Counted from the first letter of the stretch, positions 16,588 through 24,960 are shown. The stretch is DNA of 42,216 nt from Streptomyces sp. NRRL F-4489 (GCF_001509485.1 NZ_LLZI01000248.1:1-42216); one strand, 5' to 3'. A program made the numbers and translations. The notes: generated from the sequence alone by a model not told the origin.

Positions 16588-17124
16588 GTGCAGCGACGTT
16601 CCGGACTCGCGACGGCGGTGGCCGCACTCACCTTGACCGCGGCCGCCTGCCTGGCCCTGACCGGCTGCGGCTCGGGGCGGATGGCGGCGCTGCACGCCAA
16701 CTGCCGTACCAAAGCCCTGAGTTGGAAGGTCACCGTGCTCAAGGCCGCGCCGAACGGCGCCCGCCGGGAGGCCCGGCTCTCGGTCGTCAACAAGGGCTCG
16801 CAGCCGTGCGTCTTCGACGGCTTCCCCACCTTCGCGGTGCACGTCGGCAAGGGGCCGGAGTCGGATGGCAAGGGCCAGGGCCGCACCATGCCCATAGACC
16901 TCCGGCGCGGCGGCACGGTCACCACCAGCCTGCGCTACAAGGACCACGTGCCGGGGATGTCGCCCGCCGACTGCCTGGTCAGCAATGACGAGGTGGCGGT
17001 CGGCGCGCCCCGCGACCGGCACCAGAAGGTGATAAAGGTCCGGGACGAGCAGGGGCACAAGACCCGGATGAACGTCTGCGAGGAGACGGTCTGGATGACC
17101 CCGCCGGTCCAGCTCGGCGGCTGA
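16588..17124 (+). CDS. secreted lipoprotein, DUF4232-like
   Basis: A 178-residue protein with a lipoprotein signal: RRSG, a hydrophobic stretch and the lipobox LTGC with the lipidated cysteine at residue 27. The mature part contains three further cysteines (NC, PC, DC) and one near the end (VC), which could form two disulfides. Phrases such as VVNKGSQPCVFDGFPTFAV and SLRY match the DUF4232 fold common in actinomycete lipoproteins. Function is unknown. The GTG at 16588 is supported by AGGGGGAG three bases upstream. The upstream 240 bases carry a GCAACC...CGCTTC pair that could be an ECF-sigma promoter, but the spacing is short and I did not call it. Confidence 0.83.
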   Translation: MQRRSGLATAVAALTLTAAACLALTGCGSGRMAALHANCRTKALSWKVTVLKAAPNGARREARLSVVNKGSQPCVFDGFPTFAVHVGKGPESDGKGQGRTMPIDLRRGGTVTTSLRYKDHVPGMSPADCLVSNDEVAVGAPRDRHQKVIKVRDEQGHKTRMNVCEETVWMTPPVQLGG

Positions 17125-17665
17125 GGCGCCGAGGCGGCCCCCCGGGGCGCCGGGCGGCTGACGGGGCCGCCGGCCGTGCGGGCCGGCCGTCCCCGGCCGG
17201 GGCGGTGAGGCGCCCCGGCGCGGGGTCCGCGGGGCGGCCGTGCGTCAGGAGCCGGACCGGCCGCCGGCGGTCCGCGGCGGTGGTTCACGCATCGCATCCC
17301 TTCCCTTTCCCTGCGTGTCCGGGGTCCGGCCTCCCTGCGGGGGCGGGTGAGGCGCCCTGGCAGGGGTGTGCGGCGACGGAGCGTGGCCGTACGGTCACTC
17401 CGTGCGCCGGATATTCAGGCTGGCAGCGTCAGGGGGCACGTGCCATTACCCCGTACGGGTGAGCCGAGGGGCGCGTGGGGCACGGCGGCGCGCGGGCCGC
17501 GGGCGGTACGCCGCGGGCGTGCCGCGGCGCCTCACGGTGTGCACCGGGCCCGCGTGAGGGCAAGGTTTCGCCCCGGTCACCTGTCGCCACAGGGCGGTAA
17601 TCCGGGGTCCCTAGCGTCCTGGGCGACAAGCCGGTCCGCGGACCGGGCGAGCCTTGGGAGGCGCG
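17125..17665. other. long intergenic region upstream of narK
   Basis: 541 bases without a convincing gene. Its right part carries a GlnR-type box (17565-17580) and a TAGCGT -10 candidate at 17612-17617. Its left part is extremely GC-rich, with an imperfect direct repeat around TGAGGCGCCC (17206 and 17348) and several self-complementary GC tracts. Confidence 0.5.
17565..17580 (-). promoter_or_regulatory. GlnR-type binding site upstream of narK
   Basis: Read on the minus strand the site is GTGAC-N6-GAAAC, an exact match to the actinomycete GlnR consensus gTnAC-n6-GaAAc. Its centre is about 51 bases before the start expected from the TAGCGT box at 17612-17617, a position suited to activation. 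Confidence 0.7.
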
Positions 17666-19108
17666 ATGACGGACCGGAAGACGGACGGGACCGCGGCGGC
17701 GGCCGGCGGCACCGGCGCGGACGGCGGCCGGATGCGGCGCGGGCGGCGCTGGATCGAGCACTGGGACCCGGAGGACGAGGCGTTCTGGCGGGAGACGGGC
17801 GAGCGGACCGCCCGGCGCAACCTCGTCGTCTCGGTCCTCACCGAGCACATCGGCTTCGCGGTGTGGAGCCTGTGGTCGGTGCTGGTGCTCTTCCTGGGCC
17901 CGGAGTACGGGATCGACGCGGCCGGGAAGTTCGGCCTGGTGGCGGTGGCGACGCTGGTGGGCGCGGTGCTGCGGGTGCCGTACACCTTCGCGGTGGCGCG
18001 GTTCGGCGGCCGGAACTGGACGGTGGCCGGGGCGCTGCTGCTGCTCGCGCCGGCCACCGCGGCGGTTGTGGTGGTGGCCGCGCCCGGGGCGCCGTACGGG
18101 GTGTTCCTGGCGGCGGCCGCGCTGGCCGGCCTCGGCGGCGGGAACTTCGCCTCCTCGATGACCAACGTCAACTCCTTCTACCCGCGGCGGAAGAAGGGCT
18201 GGGCGCTGGGGGTGAACGCCGGCGGCGGCAACCTCGGGGTGCCGGCGGTGCAGCTGCTGGGGCTGGCGGTGATCGGCACGGCCGGTACCGGCCGCCCCTG
18301 GCTCGTCCCGGCCGTCTACCTCCCGCTGATCCTCCTGGCGGCGGCGCTGGCCGCGCGGCGGATGGACAACCTCGGGCCGGTCCGCAACGACACCGGGGCG
18401 GCCGCCGAGGCGGTCCGGGACCGCCACACCTGGGTGCTGGCGCTGCTCTACCTGGGCACGTTCGGGTCGTTCATCGGCTACAGCTTCGCGTTCGGGCTGG
18501 TGCTCCAGTACCAGTTCGCGCGCACCCCGCTCCAGGCGGCGGCGCTGACCTTCGCCGGGCCGCTGCTGGGCTCGCTGGCCCGCCCGGCCGGCGGATGGCT
18601 GGCGGACCGGTACGGCGGGGCGCGGATCACGCTGGGCGCGTTCGCGGCGATGGGCGCGGCCACCGGGGTGGTGCTGGCCGCGTCGGGGACCCGTTCGCTG
18701 CCGCTGTTCCTCGCCGGCTTCACCGCGCTGTTCGTGCTGACCGGGGCCGGCAACGGCGCCACGTACACGATGGTCCCGGGCGTCTTCCGGGACCGGGCGG
18801 CCCGCCGGGGGCTGGCCGGCGCGGCGGCGGACGCGTACGGGCGGCGGCTGTCGGGGGCCGCGATGGGGCTGATCGGGGCGGTGGGGGCGCTGGGCGGGCT
18901 GGGCGTGGACCTCGCCTTCCGGGCGGCGTTCGCGGCCACCGGTTCCGGGGCGGGCGCGTTCACCGCGTTCCTGGTCTTCTACGCGGTGTGCGGGGCGGTC
19001 ACCTGGGGCGTGTACCTGCGCGGGCCGGGGCGCGGCGGGCCGGCGGCGGCCGGGGACGGTGCGGAGCGGGACGCGGCGGCGCCCCGCCCGGTCGGTGCCG
19101 ACGTCTGA
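17666..19108 (+). CDS. narK: nitrate/nitrite transporter NarK
   Basis: A 480-residue MFS protein of the nitrate-nitrite porter family with about twelve membrane segments. The nitrate signature motifs are GGGNFASSMTNVNSFYP followed by GWALGVNAGGGNLG, and in the second half GAGNGATYTMVP. These glycine-rich helices line the substrate path. It imports nitrate or exports nitrite. The soluble N-terminus (about 45 residues, WIEHWDPEDEAFWRETG) is typical of actinobacterial members. The ATG at 17666 has GGGAGG four bases upstream. A TTG twelve bases earlier is in frame but overlaps the ribosome-binding site. The GlnR-type box upstream and the following nnaR gene both point to nitrogen assimilation. 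Confidence 0.94.
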   Translation: MTDRKTDGTAAAAGGTGADGGRMRRGRRWIEHWDPEDEAFWRETGERTARRNLVVSVLTEHIGFAVWSLWSVLVLFLGPEYGIDAAGKFGLVAVATLVGAVLRVPYTFAVARFGGRNWTVAGALLLLAPATAAVVVVAAPGAPYGVFLAAAALAGLGGGNFASSMTNVNSFYPRRKKGWALGVNAGGGNLGVPAVQLLGLAVIGTAGTGRPWLVPAVYLPLILLAAALAARRMDNLGPVRNDTGAAAEAVRDRHTWVLALLYLGTFGSFIGYSFAFGLVLQYQFARTPLQAAALTFAGPLLGSLARPAGGWLADRYGGARITLGAFAAMGAATGVVLAASGTRSLPLFLAGFTALFVLTGAGNGATYTMVPGVFRDRAARRGLAGAAADAYGRRLSGAAMGLIGAVGALGGLGVDLAFRAAFAATGSGAGAFTAFLVFYAVCGAVTWGVYLRGPGRGGPAAAGDGAERDAAAPRPVGADV

Positions 19109-19134
19109 AAACCGCGCACCAGGAGGCGGCTTCC

Positions 19135-19150
19135 GTAACGGGCGGGAAAT
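19135..19150 (+). promoter_or_regulatory. GlnR-type binding site upstream of nnaR
   Basis: GTAAC-N6-GAAAT differs from the GlnR consensus by the last base only. A CAGGCT -10 candidate lies at 19183-19188, placing the box centre about 52 bases before the predicted start, the same distance as at narK. Confidence 0.65.
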
Positions 19151-19234
19151 ACTGGCGCACCGGGTCTGTCATGTGCTGTTGGCAGGCTCACAACCTTGGG
19201 GCAGTACCTGGCGGGGCGGAGTGGGACGTAAGCG

Positions 19235-20428
19235 ATGCACGAGCAGCAGGAGGACCGGCGGGCGGACACCGGGCGGCGGCCGGCGGCACCGGATCCGGGG
19301 GTGCGGCCGCTGGACGGCTTCACCGTCGCGGTGACCGCGGCGCGCCGCGCCGACGAGCTGGCCGCGCTGCTGGAGCGGCGCGGCGCCCAGGTGGTGGCGG
19401 CTCCGGCGCTGCGCATCGTGCCGCTGCCGGACGACGCCGAACTCCTCGCGGTCACCCGCGCGCTGGCCGCCGACCCGCCGGACGTGGTGGTGGCCACCAC
19501 CGCCATCGGCTTCCGCGGCTGGATCGAGGCGGCGGACGGCTGGGGGCTGGGCGAGGCGCTGCTGGCCGGGCTGGCCGGGACGGAGCTGCTGGCCCGCGGC
19601 CCGAAGGTGCGCGGCGCCATCCGGGCCGCCGGGCTGACCGAGACCTGGTCGCCGGCCTCGGAGTCGATGGCCGAGGTGCTGGACCGGCTGCTGGCCGGGG
19701 ACCCGGCCGGCCGGCGGATCGCGGTGCAGCTGCACGGCGAACCGCTGCCGGGCTTCACCGAGGCGCTGCGGGCGGCCGGCGCCGAGGTCGTCGGGGTGCC
19801 GGTCTACCGCTGGCTGCCGCCGGCCGACCTCGGCCCCGTGGACCGGCTGCTGGACGGCGTCCTGGCGCGCCAGGTGGACGCGGTGACGTTCACCAGCGCG
19901 CCGGCCGCCGCGTCGCTGCTGCGCCGCGCCGAGGAGCGCGGCATCCGGCCGGAGCTGCTGGCCGCGCTGCGGCAGGACGTGCTCGCGGCCTGCGTGGGCC
20001 CGGTGACCGCGCTCCCGCTGGAGGCGCTGGACGTGCCGACCCGGCAGCCGGAGCGCTTCCGGCTGGGGCCGCTGGTGCGGCTGCTGTGCCGGGAGCTGCC
20101 GGCCCGGGTGCGGCCGCTGCCGGTGGCCGGGCGGCGGCTGGAGATCCGTGGCCGGGCCGCCGTGGTGGACGGCGCGCTGCGCCCGGTGCCGCCCGCCGGG
20201 ATGGCGCTGCTGCGCGCCCTGGCCCGGCGCCCCGGCTGGGTGGTGGCCCGCTCCGAGCTGCTGCGGGCGCTGCCGGGCGCGGGCCGGGACGAGCACGCGG
20301 TGGAGACCGCGATGGCGCGGCTGCGGACCGCGCTGGGCGAGCCCCGGCTGATCCAGACGGTGGTCAAGCGCGGCTACCGGCTGGCCCTGGACCCGGCGGC
20401 GGTCAGCGGGAAGTACGCCGCCGGGTAG
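19235..20428 (+). CDS. nnaR: NnaR: HemD-like/winged-helix nitrate assimilation regulator
   Basis: A 397-residue fusion. Residues about 25-265 have the uroporphyrinogen-III synthase (HemD) fold, with LDGFTVAVTAARRADEL, VVATTAIGFRGW, VDAVTFTSAPAA and ACVGPVTA. Residues about 285-388 form an OmpR/PhoB-type winged helix (VDGALRPVPPAGMALLRALARRPGWVVARSELL...VETAMARLRTAL...IQTVVKRGYRL). This arrangement is that of S. coelicolor NnaR (SCO2958 as I recall), which acts with GlnR on nitrate and nitrite genes. The HemD part is presumably a sensor, not an enzyme. The gene follows narK and has its own GlnR-type box. It converges on the methyltransferase gene with only 28 bases between. Confidence 0.9.
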   Translation: MHEQQEDRRADTGRRPAAPDPGVRPLDGFTVAVTAARRADELAALLERRGAQVVAAPALRIVPLPDDAELLAVTRALAADPPDVVVATTAIGFRGWIEAADGWGLGEALLAGLAGTELLARGPKVRGAIRAAGLTETWSPASESMAEVLDRLLAGDPAGRRIAVQLHGEPLPGFTEALRAAGAEVVGVPVYRWLPPADLGPVDRLLDGVLARQVDAVTFTSAPAAASLLRRAEERGIRPELLAALRQDVLAACVGPVTALPLEALDVPTRQPERFRLGPLVRLLCRELPARVRPLPVAGRRLEIRGRAAVVDGALRPVPPAGMALLRALARRPGWVVARSELLRALPGAGRDEHAVETAMARLRTALGEPRLIQTVVKRGYRLALDPAAVSGKYAAG

Positions 20429-20456
20429 CCGGGGCGGGCGGTCGGGCCGCTCCCGG

Positions 20457-21233
20457 TCAGGCCGGGTTGGCCACCCGGATCTTGGACTGGCCGTGCGGCC
20501 GGGTCTCCCAGTCCGCCATGAACCGCGCCTCCAGGCCGTGCTTGCGGGCCAGCGCCAGCAGGGTCTCGGTCCGGTAGTAGAAGTCCTCGCGCAGTACCTG
20601 GTGCTCGGCGCCCTCGGTGCGGTCGAAGGTGAAGTCGAAGAACCCGCCGGGCGCCAGGATCCGGCCGACGTTCGCCAGGCACTCGTCGATGACGGTCAGC
20701 GGCGAGTGCGAGAAGACGCTGTGCGCGTGCACGACGTCGAAGTGCCCGGCCGGCAGGAAGTCCAGCGTCAGGTCCTGAGTGATCGTCAGATGCGGCAGCT
20801 TGTCCTGGAGTTCGTACGTCGTCAGGGTGCGCTTGGCGGCTATCAGGATGTCCGGCGAGATGTCGATGCCGTAGTAGTGGCCGGCCTCGAGGTGGGCGAT
20901 GAAGCGCCAGCCGGCCCGGAGGTTGCCGCAGCCGATGTCGAGCATCCGGTGCCCGGGGCGCAGCCCGTGCTCGACGAGGTAGTCGAACTGCATCTCGCCG
21001 AGCGCCAGCCAGCGTTCGTGGCTGCGGCTGCCCACCGCGGCCTCGGGGCTGCGGCCGGCGTCGGAGGCCATCACCGCCCGGTAGTACGCCACGTGGTCGG
21101 GGTGCTTCAGGCGCAGCCAGGTGTCGCGGGCGTGGCGCTTGACGTAGGGGGCGATCCGGGCCGGGTTGCGGACCGCGTAACCGAGCTTGTGGGCCAGGCT
21201 GGCGCGGTTCTTCAGCAGCGGGGAGGACGACAT
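20457..21233 (-). CDS. class I SAM-dependent methyltransferase
   Basis: A 258-residue enzyme. Motif I is MLDIGCGNLRAG (about residues 97-108), with the acidic residue of the SAM-ribose loop in YYGIDIS and motif IV-like FDVVHAHSVFSH. A basic N-terminal part of about 65 residues (NPARIAPYVKRHARDTWLRLKHPDHV) precedes the catalytic fold. The substrate cannot be read; sugar or lipid substrates are known in similar proteins. No Shine-Dalgarno sequence precedes the ATG at 21233, but TATAGT lies eight bases upstream, so the transcript is probably leaderless. This -10 is itself the last unit of a 13-bp repeat array, which suggests tight regulation. Confidence 0.85.
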   Translation of the reverse strand: MSSSPLLKNRASLAHKLGYAVRNPARIAPYVKRHARDTWLRLKHPDHVAYYRAVMASDAGRSPEAAVGSRSHERWLALGEMQFDYLVEHGLRPGHRMLDIGCGNLRAGWRFIAHLEAGHYYGIDISPDILIAAKRTLTTYELQDKLPHLTITQDLTLDFLPAGHFDVVHAHSVFSHSPLTVIDECLANVGRILAPGGFFDFTFDRTEGAEHQVLREDFYYRTETLLALARKHGLEARFMADWETRPHGQSKIRVANPA

Positions 21234-21241
21234 GCCGCCGG

Positions 21242-21306
21242 ACTATACATGAGAGGTATACGCGCGGTGTCTACATGGGTTGTCTACGCGCGTTGTATAG
21301 CTGCGC
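21242..21306. repeat. 13-bp tandem operator-like array
   Basis: Five heptamers spaced by hexamers give an exact 13-base period on the plus strand: ACTATAC, GGTATAC, TGTCTAC, TGTCTAC and TGTATAG at 21242, 21255, 21268, 21281 and 21294. The spacers alternate ATGAGA / GCGCGG / ATGGGT / GCGCGT, giving a 26-base superperiod. The outermost heptamers are inverted (CTATACA/TGTATAG). The array covers the predicted -10 and upstream promoter of the methyltransferase. Confidence 0.8.
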
Positions 21307-21482
21307 CCGGTGGGGTGGCGCACGTGAGGTGCGTACCCCGGGTGGCCCGGCCCGCCCCCCACGGCCTTCCCGCGCGCGCCCCGTCCGGGCACCCTGGAGA
21401 CGCCCCCGGCGCCCCCTTGTACGCACCGCACCGCCACCCCGTACGCACCGCCGCCCGCGTCCGCCCGAGGAGTGACAGGCAC

Positions 21483-22091
21483 ATGGCAGCCCCCTACGGT
21501 TTCCGGTTCGACTGCGGGCGGATCTGCCTGGACCTGATCGCCACCGCCGGCGCCGGACCGGCCGGACCCGAACGCCTCACCGGCCCGGGCCCGCTGGCCG
21601 CCTGGCTGGCCGGCGCCGGGCTCCTCCCACCCGGAGACCCGACCGGAGGCCCGTCCGGCGCCCCGCCCGGCGGCCTCGACGCCGCGTGGGTCGCCCGCTT
21701 CCGCGCACTGCGCGACCTGCTCGGCCGGGTCGTCGCGGAAGAACTCCACGGCCGCGCCGCCCCGTCCGACCTCGCCCGGCTCAACGCCGCCGCCGCGGCC
21801 GCCCCGCCGCCCGCCCTGCGCGCCGTCCGCGCCCCGGACGGCACCCTCGCCGCCACCCTGGCCACGCCGCCCGACTGCGCCGGGCTGCTGGCGGCGGTCG
21901 CCCGGGACGCCGTCGCGCTGCTCACCGACCCGGCGGCGCGCGGCCGGCTGCGCCGGTGCGCCGGCGACGGCTGCGCGCTGGTCTATCTGGACACCTCGCA
22001 CGGCCGGCGGCGCCGGTGGTGCTCCGGCGCGGTCTGCGGCAACCGCGCCCGGGTCGCCCGCCACCGCCGCCGCTCCGGGGGCGCCCGCTGA
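21483..22091 (+). CDS. CGNR zinc-finger (ABATE-type) putative regulator
   Basis: A 202-residue protein. The N-terminal part (FRFDCGRICLDLIATAG) is the start of the ABATE domain, interrupted by a Pro/Gly-rich stretch. The C-terminus is a CGNR zinc finger: RRCAGDGC, then WCSGAVCGNRARVARHRRR, with four cysteines in the expected pattern and a basic tail. This family is regarded as DNA-binding stress regulators. The ATG at 21483 has GAGGAG ten bases upstream. It is divergent from the methyltransferase, with the 13-bp array in between, so it could be the protein that binds the array; this is only a guess from position. Confidence 0.88.
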   Translation: MAAPYGFRFDCGRICLDLIATAGAGPAGPERLTGPGPLAAWLAGAGLLPPGDPTGGPSGAPPGGLDAAWVARFRALRDLLGRVVAEELHGRAAPSDLARLNAAAAAAPPPALRAVRAPDGTLAATLATPPDCAGLLAAVARDAVALLTDPAARGRLRRCAGDGCALVYLDTSHGRRRRWCSGAVCGNRARVARHRRRSGGAR

Positions 22092-22095
22092 CCGT

Positions 22096-22149
22096 TCCCG
22101 CCCGTCCGGACCGCGCCCCGGGTCGCCTCCCGCCCGTCCGGACCGCGCC
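22096..22149. repeat. 22-bp direct repeat upstream of helR
   Basis: Two identical 22-base copies (22096-22117 and 22128-22149) lie 32 bases apart start to start, between the CGNR gene and helR. Each has the palindromic core GTCCGGAC. Confidence 0.8.
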
Positions 22150-22262
22150 TTGAGACAACATCCGACCGGCTCCGTCCGTTTTTGTCCGTACCGCCAGGTG
22201 CGCGCGGTGCCGCGTTCGCGTACGGTTGACGGCTGCCCTACGCACAGCAGAAGGGGGCCTGG

Positions 22263-24680
22263 GTGGCCGCGCACAACGCCACGCACGCACCGGAGAACGC
22301 ACCGGATTCCGTCCGCGACCGCGAGATCGAGGCCGAACAGGCCCATCTCGACCGCGTCTACCGGCGCCTCGAGGAGAAGATCCACGAGGCGGAGTTCCTG
22401 ATGGACGACGCCGCCCGGCGCGGCCAGGTCGGCACGCCCGGCGCGCTCGCCGAACGCGACGCCCAGGTCTTCCAGGCCGGTATGCACCTGCACCGGCTCA
22501 ACTCCGAGTACGAGGACTTCCTCTTCGGCCGGATCGACCTGCTCCAGGGCAAGGACGGCAAGAAGGGCCCGGACGGCGCCTACACCTCCGTCGAGCCCGC
22601 CGACGGCGCGATCCGCGACGGCCGCGCCGCGATCGCCGAGACCCTGCACATCGGCCGCCTCGGCGTCCTGGACGCGGACTACTCCCCGCTGGTCATCGAC
22701 TGGCGGGCGCCGGCCGCCGCCCCCTTCTACCGCGCCACCCCGGTCGCCCCCGGCCGGGTCGTCCGCCGCCGCGTCATCCGCTCCAAGGGCCGCCGGGTGC
22801 TCGGCGTCGAGGACGACCTGATGCGCCCGGAGGTCACCGCGACCCTGGACGGCGAGGAGCTGCCGGCGGTCGGCGACGGCGCGCTGATGGCCGCGCTGGG
22901 CCGGGCCCGCAGCCACACCATGCGGGACATCGTCGCGTCCATCCAGGCCGAGCAGGACCTGGTGATCCGGGCGCCCGCCGCCTCCGTCACCGAGGTCGAG
23001 GGCGGCCCCGGCACCGGCAAGACCGCGGTCGCCCTGCACCGCGCCGCCTACCTCCTCTACCAGGACCGCCGCCGCTACGCCGGCGGCATCCTGATCGTCT
23101 CCCCGACCCCGCTCCTGGTGGCCTACACCGAGGGCGTACTGCCCTCGCTGGGCGAGGAGGGCCAGGTCGCCATCCGGGCGCTCGGCTCGCTCGTCGACGG
23201 CGCCGAGGCGAGTGCCTACGACCCGCCGGCGGTGGCCCGGATCAAGGGCTCGGCGCGGATGGCGAAGCTGCTGCGCCGGGCCGCCCGCGGCGCGCTGGAG
23301 GGCGCCACCGCGCCCGCCCGCGCCGCCGACACCGGCCAGCTCGCCCTGGACGACCCCGAGGCGGCGCCCGCCGTCCCGGACCGCCTCCGGGTCGTCGCGT
23401 TCGGCGCCCGCCTGGAGCTGGACGCGGCCGAGCTGCGCACCGTCCGGCAGACCGCGCTGGGCGGCACCGCCCCGGTCAACCTCCTGCGCCCGCGCGCCCG
23501 CCGGCTCATCCTGGACGCCCTGTGGGCCAAGTCGGGCGCCGCCCGCCGCTACACCGACCCGGAGCTGGTCGCCGAGGCCCGCCAGGGCTTCGACGAGGAC
23601 CTCACCACCGAGCCGGAGTTCCAGGCGTTCCTGGACGCCTGGTGGCCGGAGCTGACCCCGCGTGGGGTGCTCGCGGCGATGGCCGACGAGCGCCGCCTCG
23701 GCCGCTGGTCCCGCCGCCTGCTCAACCCCCGCGAGGCGCGCCAACTCGCCCGCTCCCTGCGGCGGTTGGGCGACGACGGGCAGGGCCCGCTGTCCGTCCA
23801 CGACGTCGCGCTGCTGGACGAGCTCCAGCAGATCCTCGGCGCCCCGGCCCGCCCGGCCCGCCCGCGCGAGGCCGACCCGCTGGACCAGCTCACCGGCCTG
23901 GAGGAGCTGACCACCTACGCCGACCGGCTCGCCGGCGGCCGCTCCCGCCGCGACCGGCTGGAGGAGGAGCGCGCCGACTACGCGCACATCATCGTCGACG
24001 AGGCGCAGGACCTGACGCCGATGCAGTGGCGGATGGTCGGCCGCCGCGGCCGGCACGCCACCTGGACCGTGGTCGGCGACCCGGCCCAGTCCTCCTGGTC
24101 CGACCCGGACGAGGCGGCGCAGGCCCGCGACGAGGCGCTCGGCACCCGCCCCCGCCGCCGCTTCACCCTCACCGTGAACTACCGCAATCCCGCCGAGATC
24201 GCCGACCTGGCGTCCCGGGTGCTGGCGCTGGCCATGCCCGGCACCCCGGCCCCCCGGGCGGTCCGCTCGACGGGCCTTACGCCCCGCTTCGCGGTCGTAC
24301 CGGGCCCGGACGGCTCCGGGGGCGCGGCCCGTACGGACGAGGCGGCGCTGGCCCGCGCCACCGCCGCCGAGGCCGCCCGGCTGCTGGACGAGGTCGAGGG
24401 CACGGTCGGCGTGGTGGTGGCGATGCGCCGCCGCGAGCAGGCCCGCGCCTGGCTGGCCGGGCTCGGCGACCGGGTGGTGGCGCTGGGCTCCCTGGAGGCC
24501 AAGGGCCTGGAGTACGACGCCACGCTGGTGGTCTCGCCCGCCGAGATCGCCGACGAGTCCCCGGCGGGCCTGCGGGTGCTCTACGTGGCCCTGACCCGCG
24601 CCACCCAGCGCCTGACGGTGCTCTCCGCCGCCCCGGACGACCCGGACGCGGACGGGGTCCCCGACCTGCTGCGCGACTGA
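22263..24680 (+). CDS. helR: HelR/HelD-type RNA polymerase-associated helicase-like ATPase
   Basis: An 805-residue superfamily 1 helicase-like protein. A long N-terminal coiled coil (about residues 20-85, DREIEAEQAHLDRVYRRLEEKI) is the element that enters the secondary channel of RNA polymerase in HelD proteins. Walker A is GGPGTGKT at 247-254, and Walker B is IIVDEAQD with D579. Later motifs include GDPAQSSW, NYRNP, EAKGLEYD and YVALTRA. HelD-like proteins recycle stalled polymerase, and the Streptomyces HelR member displaces rifamycins. The gene position next to the malic enzyme agrees with SCO2952 as I recall. The GTG at 22263 has AGAAGGGGG upstream. I see no rifamycin-associated element in the promoter, so drug induction is unproven here. 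Confidence 0.88.
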   Translation: MAAHNATHAPENAPDSVRDREIEAEQAHLDRVYRRLEEKIHEAEFLMDDAARRGQVGTPGALAERDAQVFQAGMHLHRLNSEYEDFLFGRIDLLQGKDGKKGPDGAYTSVEPADGAIRDGRAAIAETLHIGRLGVLDADYSPLVIDWRAPAAAPFYRATPVAPGRVVRRRVIRSKGRRVLGVEDDLMRPEVTATLDGEELPAVGDGALMAALGRARSHTMRDIVASIQAEQDLVIRAPAASVTEVEGGPGTGKTAVALHRAAYLLYQDRRRYAGGILIVSPTPLLVAYTEGVLPSLGEEGQVAIRALGSLVDGAEASAYDPPAVARIKGSARMAKLLRRAARGALEGATAPARAADTGQLALDDPEAAPAVPDRLRVVAFGARLELDAAELRTVRQTALGGTAPVNLLRPRARRLILDALWAKSGAARRYTDPELVAEARQGFDEDLTTEPEFQAFLDAWWPELTPRGVLAAMADERRLGRWSRRLLNPREARQLARSLRRLGDDGQGPLSVHDVALLDELQQILGAPARPARPREADPLDQLTGLEELTTYADRLAGGRSRRDRLEEERADYAHIIVDEAQDLTPMQWRMVGRRGRHATWTVVGDPAQSSWSDPDEAAQARDEALGTRPRRRFTLTVNYRNPAEIADLASRVLALAMPGTPAPRAVRSTGLTPRFAVVPGPDGSGGAARTDEAALARATAAEAARLLDEVEGTVGVVVAMRRREQARAWLAGLGDRVVALGSLEAKGLEYDATLVVSPAEIADESPAGLRVLYVALTRATQRLTVLSAAPDDPDADGVPDLLRD

Positions 24681-24753
24681 CGGCCGCGGCCGGCGTCCGC
24701 CGCGTGGCTTACGTGATTGCGCGGGACGGGATTCGCTTGCCGGGAGGGTTTGT

Positions 24754-24759
24754 TAGCCT
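24754..24759 (+). promoter_or_regulatory. candidate -10 of an intergenic small RNA
   Basis: TAGCCT lies in the helR-malic enzyme gap with a start expected near 24766. The nearby -35 region is weak. Confidence 0.35.
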
Positions 24760-24765
24760 GGGTGT

Positions 24766-24905
24766 GGCACCGGCCCGATCCAAGCCCCCGGGCCCAACCA
24801 TCGTCGCTACGAGCGACCACTTGCCGCGAGGCGAGCATGGCGGGTCGGTGTCATCAAGCACAGCGCGGGCGCTCCTCCTTCCGGAGGGGCGCCCGCGGTC
24901 GTTTT
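24766..24905 (+). ncRNA. candidate small RNA between helR and malic enzyme gene
   Basis: About 140 bases bounded by the TAGCCT box and a strong terminator. Inside, two perfect hairpins stand side by side: GTCGCT-ACG-AGCGAC (24803-24817) and CTTGCC-GCGA-GGCGAG (24820-24835), the latter closed by a GNRA tetraloop. No ribosome-binding site plus frame is evident. From memory an S. coelicolor small RNA named scr2952 lies in the equivalent gap; I could not check the sequence match. Confidence 0.5.
24865..24905 (+). terminator. intrinsic terminator of the candidate small RNA
   Basis: Arms 24865-24878 and 24883-24896 form a 14-bp stem with one G-T pair and the loop TTCC, followed by a GTTTT tail. 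Confidence 0.85.
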
Positions 24906-24960
24906 CCACCGCCGCGCCGGCGCCGGTTTCCGGATGGCCGGATCGCGACCCTGGAGGGGG

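Noticed and set aside
15227..16627. Upstream in-frame extension of the MFS gene on the minus strand
   Set aside because: The extension is antisense to the LysR gene and of shadow composition; the MFS protein proper starts at 15226.
17245..17292. A 15-codon minus-strand frame (MREPPPRTAGG...) with a G-rich sequence before it
   Set aside because: Too short and isolated to support; no conserved leader-peptide features.
17198..17380. Imperfect direct repeat around TGAGGCGCCC
   Set aside because: Only ten bases are exact, and such similarity arises easily in GC-saturated spacer DNA.
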